Of a stretch of 36,067 nucleotides of DNA, positions 7,907 through 16,782 are shown in pieces. The stretch comes from Spirochaetota bacterium (lineage in GTDB: Bacteria; Spirochaetota; UBA4802; UBA5550), in contig JAGNKX010000024.1 of NCBI GenBank assembly GCA_017999915.1, positions 28,476-64,542 of the forward strand. Reading direction: 5' to 3'. Below the pieces are notes generated by a model. That model was not told where the DNA came from and ran no database searches. It was given only the letters and a program-made list of their open reading frames with translations. The translations under genes were made by a program, and so were the position numbers. Positions within the stretch are counted from its first letter, which is position 1. Each line of letters opens with the position of its first letter.

Positions 7907-8248
7907 CTATCCGATGGCGTCGCTGCCGGATTCACCGGTCCTGACCCTGATGCACTCCTCGAGGGGAACGACGAAAATCTTCCCGTCACCGATGTTCCCG
8001 GTCCGCGCCCCCTTCACGATGGCGTCGACCGTCGGCTTCACGAAGTCATCGTTGACCGCGATCTCGAAGCGCACCTTGTCAAGGAGGGTCACCTCGGTTT
8101 CAGCGCCCCGGTATGTTTCGGTATAGCCTCCCTGGGAGCCGCACCCGATGACGTTGGAAACGGTCATCTTGCCGACTTTTGCTTCGGTGAGAGCCTGCTT
8201 TACGTCGGTCAGCTTCTCGGGCTGGACCACTGCTATTATGAGTTTCAT
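7907..8248 (-). CDS. glnK: PII nitrogen regulatory protein (GlnB/GlnK family) lacking Tyr51
   Basis: A 113-residue PII protein of normal length. It opens [20 protein letters not shown], has the T-loop region [19 protein letters not shown] and the C-terminal signature [24 protein letters not shown]. Gly37, Gln39, Lys58 and the Arg101/Arg103-type residues that bind ATP and 2-oxoglutarate appear present. The residue at position 51, a uridylylated tyrosine in enterobacterial PII, is threonine here. PII trimers sense 2-oxoglutarate and energy state and plug ammonium channels. The gene follows amtB by about 50 bp on the same strand, the usual glnK-amtB pairing with order reversed, so the symbol glnK is used by context. 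AAGGAG lies 8 bases before the ATG. Confidence 0.93.
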   Translation of the reverse strand: MKLIIAVVQPEKLTDVKQALTEAKVGKMTVSNVIGCGSQGGYTETYRGAETEVTLLDKVRFEIAVNDDFVKPTVDAIVKGARTGNIGDGKIFVVPLEECIRVRTGESGSDAIG

Positions 8249-8299
8249 GCTGTTATCTCCTTTTTGGTTTATTCTGTATCGGCCCGCACACGGCCCCTG

Positions 8300-9724
8300 T
8301 TACTTGGTCAGGAATCCCTGAAAATCGGGATATCCCTTCATGCCGTGCTCGCCGAGGTCCAGGCCCTGTATTTCCTCTTCACGGGACACCTTGATGCCCA
8401 TGACCAGCTTGATGACAAACCAGACGGCGAAGGCCACTATGAAGGTGAAGGCCCCCACGGCCACGACGCCGATCGCCTGAGCCCCGAGGAGCTTCATGCC
8501 GCCGCCAAAGAAGAGGCCGTTCCCCGTGGCCGTGCCGGTGATCTTGTCCTGGGCGAAGAGTCCCACTGCCAGGGTGCCGAATATTCCGTTCACCAGGTGC
8601 ACCGAGAGGGCGCCCACCGGATCGTCGAGTTTGAGCTTGTCGAACATGACAACGGCAAGCACCACCAGGATGCCGGCTATGAGACCGATGACCGCGGCCG
8701 ATTTCACGCTGACAAAAGCGCAGGGAGCCGTGATGGCCACGAGGCCCGCCAGGGCGCCGTTGATGATCATGGAGAGGTCGGGCTTCTTCTGCATGATCCA
8801 TGACATGACGGCGGAACTCAGGATCGCGGTCGCGGCCGCCGTGTTGGTGGTGACCGCCACGTGGGCAATGGCGCCGCCGTCGCCGACGGCCATGGTGGAT
8901 CCCGGGTTGAAGCCGAACCATCCGAACCAGAGCACCAGTCCCCCGAGGGTCACCATCGACATGTTGTGGCCGAAGATCGGGTTCACCGAGCCGTCGGCGC
9001 GGTATTTGCCGAAGCGAGGGCCGAGGAGGATGACGCCGGCCAGGGCCGCCCAGCCTCCCACGGAATGGACCACCGAGGAGCCGGCGAAGTCGAACATGCC
9101 GAGGCTCTGGAGCCATCCGCCGCCCCAGATCCAGTGCCCGGTGATCGGGTACATGACTGCGACAAGGATGAATGAGAATACGATAAATGATTTAAACTTG
9201 ACGCGCTCCGCCACCGCGCCGGAAACGATGGTCGCCGCGGTGCCGGCAAAAACCAGCTGGAAGAAAAACTTGGCCCACAGGGGCACGCCGGTCCAGTTAA
9301 GGGCCTTGTAGGCTCCCTGGTAGGCGTCGCCCAGAGCCGGGCTGTTGTCCGCGCCGCCGGCGAAAAAGACACCTTCAAGGCCTATGAATGGATTGCCGTT
9401 GCCGAACATCAGGCCCCAGCCGATGAGCCAGAACGAAAGTGACGCGATAGCGAAGACGATGAAGTTCTTCGCCAGGATGTTCACCGAGTTCTTGGCGCGG
9501 CAGAGCCCGGATTCGACCATGGCGAAGCCCAGGTTCATGAAAAAGACGAGGAATGCCGTGAAGAGCACCCAGGCCGTATCGACGCCGACCTGCATCGATT
9601 TCTTGAATGCCTCCAGCGCATTCGGCGTGACGGCCGCGGCGGGCGCGGTTTCAGCGCCGAAAACCTTCATCGCCGCAACGCCGATGAACAGCGCCAGCGA
9701 TACTGCTGTGAAAACTTTACTCAT
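8300..9724 (-). CDS. amtB: Ammonium transporter AmtB
   Basis: A 474-residue Amt/MEP/Rh family channel with a cleavable-looking leader (about residues 1-24, ending VFGA) and eleven expected transmembrane helices. The twin pore histidines are visible: His220 in GSSVVHSVGGW and His376 in GALSVHLVNGIFGT. Asp212 in FDFAGSS corresponds to the conserved structural aspartate. GGGWLQSLGMFDFAGS and LVLWFGWFGFNPGST are family signatures. It moves ammonium across the inner membrane and is normally gated by a PII trimer, encoded by the next gene downstream. GGAGG sits just before the ATG. A strong sigma-54-type promoter lies about 95-110 bp upstream, implying induction under nitrogen limitation. Confidence 0.97.
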   Translation of the reverse strand: MSKVFTAVSLALFIGVAAMKVFGAETAPAAAVTPNALEAFKKSMQVGVDTAWVLFTAFLVFFMNLGFAMVESGLCRAKNSVNILAKNFIVFAIASLSFWLIGWGLMFGNGNPFIGLEGVFFAGGADNSPALGDAYQGAYKALNWTGVPLWAKFFFQLVFAGTAATIVSGAVAERVKFKSFIVFSFILVAVMYPITGHWIWGGGWLQSLGMFDFAGSSVVHSVGGWAALAGVILLGPRFGKYRADGSVNPIFGHNMSMVTLGGLVLWFGWFGFNPGSTMAVGDGGAIAHVAVTTNTAAATAILSSAVMSWIMQKKPDLSMIINGALAGLVAITAPCAFVSVKSAAVIGLIAGILVVLAVVMFDKLKLDDPVGALSVHLVNGIFGTLAVGLFAQDKITGTATGNGLFFGGGMKLLGAQAIGVVAVGAFTFIVAFAVWFVIKLVMGIKVSREEEIQGLDLGEHGMKGYPDFQGFLTK

Positions 9725-9820
9725 ATGTCCTCCAAAACACTATTGATAGAATCTTTGAACTATCCTTTGAAAACCCGCCATGAAGCGGTCCGCCGGAAAT
9801 TCATACATATCATTCTATAT

Positions 9821-9836
9821 AGCACGGACCGTGCCA
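9821..9836 (-). promoter_or_regulatory. Sigma-54 promoter of amtB
   Basis: Read on the minus strand this is TGGCACGGTCCGTGCT, against the consensus TGGCACG-N4-TTGCW. GG at -24 and GC at -12 have the required 10-nt gap. Transcription would start near 9810, leaving a leader of about 85 nt before the amtB ATG. Confidence 0.8.
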
Positions 9837-9891
9837 ATCGCAAGGAAGGCGCCCTGATACCATGCGTGAGCAAGACTAGTTAACACAGCCG

Positions 9892-9917
9892 TAACAAAGA
9901 GTAATCGTTTATTGTTA
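9892..9917. promoter_or_regulatory. Dyad upstream of the sigma-54 promoter, possible activator site
   Basis: TAACAA and TTGTTA form an inverted pair separated by 14 nt, centred about 95 bp upstream of the predicted amtB start, where enhancer sites for sigma-54 activators usually sit. It does not match the classical NtrC or NifA consensus, so the assignment is tentative. Confidence 0.25.
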
Positions 9918-10073
9918 TAATGCATTCAGAGACTGATCGGCATACGGTTTTTCAACTGCCGGGCGCTGCGGAAAAAAAGAAGAAAGAAGAGTAAGCAACA
10001 TTTTTGTAGGATTGGGATTTGTTGAGCTACATAAATGTAGGAGTAATCACAGGGGATCAGGCGGGATGAGGAA

Positions 10074-11627
10074 CTACTGCTTGAGGCGCTTCAGGTCTAT
10101 GCCGAACTTTTCCACCCGGAGGCCCATGATCCGCTCGGTGATGCCCAGGGCCCTGGCCGCCTTTGACATGTTCCCCTTGGAGCGCTTCAGCTCCTCGACG
10201 ATGACTTCTCTCTCGATAGTGGAGACCATGTCCTTCAGCGTTCCCTTTCCGCTTTTTTCTGCGGCGTCCGCCGATTGGAGGCTGGGAGGAAGGTGATAGG
10301 AGTGAATGACGCCGTCGGTGGTAAGGATGACCGCCCGCTCGATGCAGTTCTCCAGCTCGCGCACGTTTCCGGGCCAGTGATACGACATCAGCATGTCGAT
10401 GGCCGGCGTCGAGATGCGCGTCACCTTCTTGCCGTGGTGAGCGGCGTACCGCTCGACAAAATGGTCGGACAGGAGCATGATGTCGGAGGTGCGCTCCCGC
10501 AGGGGCGGCACCACGATCGGAAAAACGTTGAGGCGGTAAAAGAGATCCTCCCTGAATTTTCCCTCCTGCACCAGGGACTCAAGGTCGCGGTTCGTGGCGG
10601 CGATGATCCGGACGTCGACGGTTATGGTGGCCGTGCCGCCGATCCGCTCGAAGGCCCGCTCCTGGATCACACGGAGAAGCTTGATCTGCATAAGATAAGG
10701 GAGATCGCCCATTTCGTCAAGGAAGAGGGTGCCGCCGTCGGCCAACTCAAACCGTCCCTTCCGGGACGCCACGGCGCCGGTGAAGGCGCCCCGCTCGTAG
10801 CCGAAGAGCTCGCTCTCTATGAGGGATTCGGAAAGGGCGGCGCAGTTCACCGCCACGAAGGGCCGGTCGGCGCGGTTGGAGCCGTAATGTATGGCCTGGG
10901 CCACTTTTTCCTTCCCGACGCCGCTTTCGCCGAGTATCAATACCGTGGTCTTCGTGTCGCGGACCCGCTCGACCAGCGAGTACACCTCCAGCATCGACCG
11001 GGCGTTGCCGATGATGGAATCCGGACGGTTCGCCGTTTTCAGCTCGTCGTGGAGGCGCCGGTTCTCCTCCCGGAGCTTCTCGAGCTCCTCCTGGGCGAGC
11101 TGGCGCAGGCGCACGGCCTGGGCGATGACGGAGGATATGATCGTGAGAAGCCGCACGTCCTCTTCCAGGGACACGGTCTCATTGAACAGGCGGTCCACGG
11201 AAAGGGCGCCGATCACCTCGTTGCCGGTCTTTATGGGAACGCAGATAAAGGCGATGTCCTCCTTGTCGAGGCTCCTGCGCGAGCCGGTCCGGTCGAGAAA
11301 CTGCGGCTCGTCCGATATGCGGGGGACCACGGCCGGAAGACCGGTCTCCACCACCCTCCCGGTGACGCCCTCCCCGACGCTGTATCGACCCTTGGCCCGT
11401 TCGTCCGGCGTGAGGCCGTAGGCCTCGTCTATGACGATCTCGCCGGTCTTTCTGTTGAGGATGGTGAAGGTGCCGCGGAGCATATCCATCCGCTCGGCCA
11501 TCATCGACAGCACGTGATCCAGAACGGTGCGCAGCTCGAAGGTGCCGTTCAGGGCGCCGCTGATTTCATATAACAGGGTCAATTCGCGCATTTCCCGCGA
11601 TTCATCTTTGCAAATCTCGATCGGCAC
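10074..11627 (-). CDS. NifA-like sigma-54-dependent transcriptional activator (GAF, AAA+, Fis-type HTH)
   Basis: From a GTG at 11627 the protein has 517 residues. A GAF domain spans about residues 15-175, then a coiled linker, then a sigma-54 interaction AAA+ domain with Walker A GESGVGKE (about 233-240), the GAFTGA loop (about 280-285) and Walker [13 protein letters not shown]. The C-terminal helix-turn-helix ([20 protein letters not shown]) resembles NifA. Residue T in the usual GESGTGKE is V. The GTG is preceded 7 bases away by GGGAGG and begins just before the domain; ATG codons at 11690 and 11756 in frame are longer alternatives with weaker sites. It lies directly upstream of amtB and its sigma-54 promoter on the same strand, making it the prime candidate activator. 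No nitrogenase genes are in view, so it should not be called NifA outright. Confidence 0.9.
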   Translation of the reverse strand: MPIEICKDESREMRELTLLYEISGALNGTFELRTVLDHVLSMMAERMDMLRGTFTILNRKTGEIVIDEAYGLTPDERAKGRYSVGEGVTGRVVETGLPAVVPRISDEPQFLDRTGSRRSLDKEDIAFICVPIKTGNEVIGALSVDRLFNETVSLEEDVRLLTIISSVIAQAVRLRQLAQEELEKLREENRRLHDELKTANRPDSIIGNARSMLEVYSLVERVRDTKTTVLILGESGVGKEKVAQAIHYGSNRADRPFVAVNCAALSESLIESELFGYERGAFTGAVASRKGRFELADGGTLFLDEMGDLPYLMQIKLLRVIQERAFERIGGTATITVDVRIIAATNRDLESLVQEGKFREDLFYRLNVFPIVVPPLRERTSDIMLLSDHFVERYAAHHGKKVTRISTPAIDMLMSYHWPGNVRELENCIERAVILTTDGVIHSYHLPPSLQSADAAEKSGKGTLKDMVSTIEREVIVEELKRSKGNMSKAARALGITERIMGLRVEKFGIDLKRLKQ

Positions 11628-11859
11628 CCCGGCACCTCCCTTCATGAATCTGGCAATCCCCCTGATTACAGGCGGCTGCTTCCGTTCCATCGACCTGATA
11701 CAATATACCGAGTCAGCGACCTGAGCGTCTCCATTATTTTGAACATAAAAAAACAATTTTACCTTGTTGAAACATTGGAGATCCCCCGAAAAAGTAATTG
11801 CAATAATGACATTTCATGGTTATCTTTAGTCATATTTGTATATATCTACGGCGGAGCCA

Positions 11860-13122
11860 ATGCACGATAAAACGGTTAAGCTGAACGACATCATCAAGCT
11901 CAGCGCGGAGCTCAATACCGTGCAGGATTTGGACATACTTCTCGACAGGATCCTTACCGAAGCGCGGAAGATCCTGAACGCCGACGCGGGGTCCATCCAG
12001 ATCAAGGAAGGGGACGAGCTGGTCTTCACCAGCCACGTGCAGACGGAGTCCATCGAGCGTAAGCTCAAACCCGGGGAAAAGCTGATCTACACGACCTTCA
12101 AGACGAAGATCAACAGGAGCTCCATCTCCGGGTACGCGGCCCTCACCGGCGAGATCATCAACATCAAGGACGCCTACACTCTTCCCGCGGACGCCCCGTA
12201 CCGGTTCGACCCGACCAACGACCGGAAATCGGGATACCGCACCAAGTCGATGCTCACCATCCCTTTGAAGAACAACCTGAACGCGGTCCTCGGCGTGATG
12301 CAGATCATCAATTCGCTTAACCCCGATGACAACAGGGATTGCTTCGATGAAACCACCGGATTCTGCGGATCCTTCGATTCGGCAGACGAGATGATAGCGC
12401 TCCACTTCGCCAACATGGCCAGCATTATTTTACAGAGGGCGCAGATGACCCGCGCCCTCATCCTCAGGATGATAAACATGGCCGAGCTCCGGGACCCGAA
12501 GGAAACCGGCGCCCATGTCAACCGCGTCGCCTCCTACGCGGTGGAGCTGTACGAGCGATGGGCCTACCAGAAGCAGGTCCCCCGCGACGAGGTTTTCCGG
12601 AAAAAAGACATCCTCCGCATGGCGGCCATGCTTCACGACGTCGGCAAGGTCGCGGTATCGGACCTGATTCTAAAGAAGCCCTCGAAGTTCACGCCGGAGG
12701 AATATGAGATCATGAAGTCCCACTCCGTTCTGGGGGCGCGGCTCTTCAAGCTGCGCCAGTCGGAGTTCGACGAAATGGCGGCCGAGGTCGCCCTGACCCA
12801 CCACGAAAACTGGGACGGCACCGGTTATCCGGGGAAAATCGACGTGGAAACGGGAGAGCCCATCGAAAAAAGGCCTGACGGTACGGCGGTCGCCCTCAAA
12901 GGGGAGGAAATACCGATTTTCGGAAGAATCGTGGCGCTGGCGGACGTGTTTGACGCTCTCTCGTCCAAAAGGGTCTACAAAGAGGCGTGGGACCATGTTA
13001 CGGTCATGAATGAGATCCGTTTCATGTCGGGAAAAAAATTCGACCCGGAGCTCGTGGATATTTTCTTCGACTGCATCGACGTCATCCGCAACATCATGGA
13101 GCGCTATCCCGACGCGGATTGA
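11860..13122 (+). CDS. GAF and HD-GYP domain protein, predicted c-di-GMP phosphodiesterase
   Basis: A 420-residue protein. A GAF-like sensor (about 15-190) is followed by an HD-GYP domain (about 200-410) with AAMLHDVGKVAVSD, the HHENWDGTGYP motif and LADVFDAL. These carry the metal ligands and GYP triad of enzymes that hydrolyse cyclic di-GMP. About 20 residues (IDVETGEPIEKRPDGTAVAL) follow the GYP motif before the next helix. The ATG at 11860 has GGCGGAG six bases upstream, while a TTG at 11836 in frame has none. It is transcribed divergently from the NifA-like regulator, and its stop abuts the stop of the cyclic-nucleotide-binding gene with no gap. The GAF ligand is unknown. Confidence 0.92.
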   Translation: MHDKTVKLNDIIKLSAELNTVQDLDILLDRILTEARKILNADAGSIQIKEGDELVFTSHVQTESIERKLKPGEKLIYTTFKTKINRSSISGYAALTGEIINIKDAYTLPADAPYRFDPTNDRKSGYRTKSMLTIPLKNNLNAVLGVMQIINSLNPDDNRDCFDETTGFCGSFDSADEMIALHFANMASIILQRAQMTRALILRMINMAELRDPKETGAHVNRVASYAVELYERWAYQKQVPRDEVFRKKDILRMAAMLHDVGKVAVSDLILKKPSKFTPEEYEIMKSHSVLGARLFKLRQSEFDEMAAEVALTHHENWDGTGYPGKIDVETGEPIEKRPDGTAVALKGEEIPIFGRIVALADVFDALSSKRVYKEAWDHVTVMNEIRFMSGKKFDPELVDIFFDCIDVIRNIMERYPDAD

Positions 13123-13752
13123 TCACCTTAAAAATGAATCCCTCTCGGTGTTGAAGGCGATCCATTCCGACCCGCTTTTATCCTTCTTGAGCTTGAGCCT
13201 GTCCATGGCGATCAGCTCCGCAATGATGGAGAGGATGCTGTTCCGCTCCCACCTGAGGCGCTCCACGGCCTTCTTCACGAAGGCCTCCTTGTTCAGAAGG
13301 CACCACTGCCCGGAGCCGTCTCTCTTGCCGGCGATCACCATCTCGGCCATGACCTCGGCGTAGAGCCTCTGGACACGGTCGTTCTTCGCGTAGACCATCA
13401 GCATCTCGTCGGTTTCCCGCAGGCGGTCGGAAAGGAGCTGGATGACGCTCACGGAAAATTCGTGGTTCTTTTGAACGGTCTTGTGAAACGATTCGCGGTC
13501 CATCTTGATGAGAATGCAGTCCTCGACGGCAAGGGCGTTGGCCGAACGGGGCATGGAATTGATGACGGCCATCTCGCCGATAAACTCCCCCTCTCCCAGG
13601 ATCCGTATCTTTTCATCGAACGTGCCGATCCCTTTGCTGATCTGCACCTTCCCCTTGTGGATCATGTACATGACCTCTGCGGGGTCGCCCTCGTGAAATA
13701 TGAAATCGCCCTTCTTTATGTTTACCCCGAAGTATTTAACCAGTTTGCTCAT
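13123..13752 (-). CDS. Cyclic nucleotide-binding domain protein, CRP/FNR-like
   Basis: A 209-residue protein. An N-terminal cyclic-nucleotide-binding fold spans about residues 5-120, with KKGDFIFHEGDPAEVMYMIHKG and a phosphate-binding cassette FIGEMAVINSMPRSANALA that retains the Glu and the Arg-Ser pair seen in cAMP-binding CRP. The C-terminal part has NKEAFVKKAVERLRWERNSI and a basic tail, possibly a winged helix but not a clear CRP-type recognition helix. It may be a DNA-binding regulator or a cNMP-binding adaptor. GGAGG five bases before the ATG at 13752 decides this start over the ATG at 13764. It is downstream of the DUF1846 gene on the same strand, 41 bp away, so the two may be co-transcribed. 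Confidence 0.85.
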   Translation of the reverse strand: MSKLVKYFGVNIKKGDFIFHEGDPAEVMYMIHKGKVQISKGIGTFDEKIRILGEGEFIGEMAVINSMPRSANALAVEDCILIKMDRESFHKTVQKNHEFSVSVIQLLSDRLRETDEMLMVYAKNDRVQRLYAEVMAEMVIAGKRDGSGQWCLLNKEAFVKKAVERLRWERNSILSIIAELIAMDRLKLKKDKSGSEWIAFNTERDSFLR

Positions 13753-13793
13753 AGGATCCTCCATGAATAAATACGGCAGGGCGGTTCGGTCCC

Positions 13794-15308
13794 TTAAGCG
13801 ATAAATAGGCTCTTTGTCGAAAAAAACGGCTCCGTGGTGAGGTTAATGCCCAGCTTGCGCAGCCCCGCCTCGTCGCCGGGGGTCGGGATATGGGTCATGT
13901 GCATCTCGCACGACGCCAGGTCCTTCAGCTTTTCCATGGCGGCGTGGGCCGACGGGTTGGTGGCGGCGCCGATGGAAAGGGCGATAAGGGTCTCATCCAG
14001 GTTCAGGCTCACGGATTTTGCTCCCAGCACGTCTCCCTTCATGCTCTTGATGGACTCGATGATCTGGGGCGACAGGAGATGAATGCGGTCCGGGATCTCC
14101 GCGAGCCTCTTGATGGCGTTCAGAATGACGCTCGTGGCGGCGTGGAAGAGGGGGGAGTTCTTCCCGGTCACGATGGCGCCGTCCTGGAGCTCGATGGCGG
14201 CGCCGCAGTATATACCCTCGTTTCCCTTTCCCTTCTCCTTCGCTTCGATCGCGGCCTTCCGCGCCGGCTCCACCACGATCCGGTCTTCCTGCCTGACCCC
14301 GAGCTCGTCCATGAGGAGCTCGACCCGCTGCACGGTCTCCCTGCTGGCGAAGCCCAGGGCGTACTCGCAGGAATAGCGGAAATAGCGCCGGATCGCCTCC
14401 TGCCGGGAGGCCTCGCGCACGGCTTCATCGTCCGTGATGCCGAAGCCGGCGCAGTTCACCCCCATGTCCGTCGGTGATCTGTACATCGACGTGCCGCCCA
14501 TGATCTTTTCCAGGATCCTCCTCAGCACGGGAAAGGTGTCCACGTCGCGGTTATAGTTGACGGCGATCTTCCCGTAGGCCTCCTGGTGAAAGGGGTCGAT
14601 GAGGTTGAAGTCGCCGATATCGGCCGTGGCAGCTTCATAGGCGATGTTGGCCGGGTGCTTCAGCGGGATGTTCCAGATCGGGAAGGTCTCGAATTTGGCG
14701 TACCCGCTCCTGATGCCGCGCTTGTGGTCGTGGTACACCTGGGAGAGGCAGGTGGCCATCTTCCCGCTGCCGGGGCCGGGGCCGGTCACGACCACCAGGG
14801 GGCTTATCGTTTCTATGTACTCGTTGGCGCCGTATCCCTCGTCGCTCACCACCAGGTCCACGTCGGTGGGATAGCCCTTGGTGTACCGGTGCGTGTAGAC
14901 CTTGATGTTCTGGCGCTCCAGTTTGTTCTTGAAGATGCTCGCGGCCGGCTGGTTTTCGAAGCGCGTGATCACCACCGCGCGGATGCTTATCCCCCAGTCC
15001 TTCAGGTCGTCTATGAGCTTGAGAGCGTCCGCGTCATAGGTGATGCCGAAATCGGCCCGCACTTTTTTCCGCTCGATATCGCCCGCGTAGATGCAGAGGA
15101 TGATGTCCGCGCTGTCGGACAGCTTCTGGAGCAGCCGCATCTTCACGTTCGGATCGTACCCGGGGAGGACCCGCGCCGCATGGTAGTCGAACATCAGCTT
15201 GCCCCCGAATTCCAGGTACAGCTTGTTGTCGAACAGCTTCACCCTCTCCAGGATCGAATTTCGTTGTTCATTGAGATATTTTTCGTTATCGAAACCGATT
15301 GTTTTCAT
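13794..15308 (-). CDS. DUF1846 domain-containing protein
   Basis: A 504-residue protein matching the DUF1846 family in length and sequence from end to end: MKTIGFDNEKYLNEQRNSIL at the start, a glycine-rich GPGPGSGKMATCLSQ (residues 176-190) that looks like a nucleotide-binding loop, ATADIGDFNLIDPFHQEAYG, SMYRSPTDMGVNCAGF and the terminal HMTHIPTPGDEAGLRKLGIN. Structures of the family show Rossmann-like domains, but I know of no firmly established biochemical role. GAGAGG lies before the ATG. The product is soluble and cytoplasmic, and the gene heads a probable two-gene unit with the cyclic-nucleotide-binding protein gene. Confidence 0.92.
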   Translation of the reverse strand: MKTIGFDNEKYLNEQRNSILERVKLFDNKLYLEFGGKLMFDYHAARVLPGYDPNVKMRLLQKLSDSADIILCIYAGDIERKKVRADFGITYDADALKLIDDLKDWGISIRAVVITRFENQPAASIFKNKLERQNIKVYTHRYTKGYPTDVDLVVSDEGYGANEYIETISPLVVVTGPGPGSGKMATCLSQVYHDHKRGIRSGYAKFETFPIWNIPLKHPANIAYEAATADIGDFNLIDPFHQEAYGKIAVNYNRDVDTFPVLRRILEKIMGGTSMYRSPTDMGVNCAGFGITDDEAVREASRQEAIRRYFRYSCEYALGFASRETVQRVELLMDELGVRQEDRIVVEPARKAAIEAKEKGKGNEGIYCGAAIELQDGAIVTGKNSPLFHAATSVILNAIKRLAEIPDRIHLLSPQIIESIKSMKGDVLGAKSVSLNLDETLIALSIGAATNPSAHAAMEKLKDLASCEMHMTHIPTPGDEAGLRKLGINLTTEPFFSTKSLFIA

Positions 15309-15811
15309 TAATTAATCCTCTCGGGAATCTCTCCATCGTTATTGCCAAACAGACATAATACAATGCTTTTCAGCGGCATAAAAAATCAAGAAGAATTACT
15401 TAAGCCACGCTAAATGGCAATTAAGCATTACTATTCCATGAGGGAACCTCGAAAAATCAAATTATCAACGCGGAGATCGCAGAGGAAACAGGGGATTATT
15501 ATACATATCTGAAATTTCAAATTGTCCTGTTACAAATCTGTTTTTATCAGGGTCAGGGGCAAAGCACGATTTCGCAACAAAATAATATCCACACCTCTTT
15601 TCCTCAAACACTCCGAAGAGAGAATTAATTCATTTTCAATATAAAATCAGCGATAATCGATGATTTTTAATTATATTTTATAATATTTGCCGATAATCAA
15701 TTCATATTGGGTTTTAGGATACGCTGCGGAGTTGACGAATACCAGAATATACATAGAAAAATGTATCAATGCTATCATGGATGATGGCATGGAATTTCAA
15801 GGAGGAAAAAC
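15309..15811. other. AT-rich intergenic region upstream of flaB
   Basis: About 500 bp with no credible coding frame on either strand. It is more AT-rich than its neighbours and holds divergent promoters for the DUF1846 gene and flagellin. The only clear site is the sigma-28-type box near 15689. CGATAATC occurs twice (around 15652 and 15691). Confidence 0.5.
15668..15696 (+). promoter_or_regulatory. Sigma-28 (FliA) type promoter for flaB
   Basis: GCCGATAA at 15689-15696 is an exact match to the flagellar sigma-28 -10 box. The -35 region is weaker: TAAT at 15668-15671 is slightly far, and no perfect TAAA lies 15 bp upstream. Transcription would begin near 15703, about 110 bp before the flagellin ATG. 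Confidence 0.55.
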
Positions 15812-16660
15812 ATGATTATAAACCACAACGTTGCGGCCATTTTTTCCCACCGCACCCTCAAGTTTCACGACTGGAACATCACCAAGGACATCGAAAAGCT
15901 CTCATCGGGCATGCGGATCAACAAGGCCGGCGATGACGCGTCGGGCCTGGCCGTTTCGGAAAAGATGCGCTCCCAGATCCAGGGCCTCCGACAGGCCGAG
16001 CGCAACACCGAGGACGGCATGTCGATGATCCAGACTGCCGAAGGTTACCTCGAAGAAGTGCACGCGATTCTCCAGCGGATCAGGGTGCTGGCGGTGCAGT
16101 CGGCCAACGGCATTTACACCCACGAGGACCGTCAGCTGATCCAGGTGGAGGTTTCCGAGCTGGTGGACGAGGTCGACCGGATATCGTCCCAGGCCGAGTT
16201 CAACAAGATGAAGCTCCTCACCGGCGCCTTCGCGCGGCTCCACCCGACGGCGTCGATGTGGTTCCACATGGGGCCGAACATGCACCAGCGCGAGCGGGTG
16301 TTCATCGAGACCATGACCACGGCGGCCCTGGGCCTCAGGAACCCGACGGTGCTCACCTTCATCTCCATCTCGACGCCGGGCAAGGCCAACTCGGTCATCG
16401 GCCTGTGCGACGAGGCGCTGCGGGTGATCTCCAAGCAGCGCGCGGACCTGGGGGCCTACTACAACCGCCTGGAGCACGCGGCCAAGGGCCTGATGAACGC
16501 CTACGAGAACGTGCAGGCGTCGGAGTCCCGCATCCGCGACACCGACATGGCGGAGCAGATGTCGTCCTACGTGCGCTACCAGATCCTGACACGGGCGGCC
16601 ACCTCGATGCTCGCCCAGGCGAACGCGAAGTCGCAGACGGTCATGGAGCTGCTGCGGTAA
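15812..16660 (+). CDS. flaB: Flagellin FlaB, periplasmic flagellar core filament protein
   Basis: A 282-residue flagellin, the usual length for spirochaetal FlaB. The N-terminal D0/D1 helices ([17 protein letters not shown], then [21 protein letters not shown]) and the C-terminal helices ([20 protein letters not shown], then [17 protein letters not shown]) are strongly conserved. The short middle contains [16 protein letters not shown], the mark of spirochaetal FlaB rather than external flagellins. There is no signal peptide, as expected for export through the flagellar type III route; the filament lies in the periplasm. AAGGAGG precedes the ATG with ideal spacing. The gene is monocistronic, bounded by a sigma-28-like promoter and an intrinsic terminator. 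Confidence 0.97.
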   Translation: MIINHNVAAIFSHRTLKFHDWNITKDIEKLSSGMRINKAGDDASGLAVSEKMRSQIQGLRQAERNTEDGMSMIQTAEGYLEEVHAILQRIRVLAVQSANGIYTHEDRQLIQVEVSELVDEVDRISSQAEFNKMKLLTGAFARLHPTASMWFHMGPNMHQRERVFIETMTTAALGLRNPTVLTFISISTPGKANSVIGLCDEALRVISKQRADLGAYYNRLEHAAKGLMNAYENVQASESRIRDTDMAEQMSSYVRYQILTRAATSMLAQANAKSQTVMELLR

Positions 16661-16686
16661 CGGCACAAAATCACTTCATATTATTG

Positions 16687-16717
16687 AAAAAGCCGTCCCT
16701 AAAAGGACGGCTTTTTT
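16687..16717 (+). terminator. Intrinsic terminator of flaB
   Basis: AAAAAGCCGTCC (16687-16698) pairs perfectly with GGACGGCTTTTT (16705-16716) around a 6-nt loop, ending in six T's on the plus strand, 26 bp after the flagellin stop. Confidence 0.95.
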
Positions 16718-16735
16718 GTTGTCATTGGCACTTTA

Positions 16736-16781
16736 TTCCTTCTGCTAGGGTGGGGATTAATCCCCACCCTAGCAGAAGGAA
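16736..16781. repeat. Perfect 46-bp palindrome next to RAYT gene (REP-like)
   Basis: Positions 16736-16758 are the exact complement of 16759-16781, with no spacer. The core TAGGGTGGGG-ATTAAT-CCCCACCCTA is shared, apart from the central A/T bases, with the palindrome at 17206-17253. The outer arms differ from that copy. It ends one base before the RAYT stop codon. Confidence 0.92.
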
Positions 16782-16782
16782 A

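Noticed and set aside
7838-8803. Plus-strand frame opposite the PII and amtB genes
   Set aside because: Both minus-strand genes are unmistakable; the opposite frame begins inside the palindrome region and has no recognisable protein.
10275-11573. Long plus-strand open frame of 432 codons opposite the NifA-like gene
   Set aside because: It is the mirror of a strongly conserved GAF-AAA+-HTH gene in GC-rich DNA; its translation shows no domain and is rich in H, G and D in the way antisense frames are.
10074-11627. Calling the activator NifA and inferring nitrogen fixation
   Set aside because: No nif structural genes are in the window and the domain layout is shared by other sigma-54 activators.
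14586-15311. Plus-strand frame opposite the DUF1846 gene
   Set aside because: Antisense by-product of a GC-rich conserved gene; no family resemblance.
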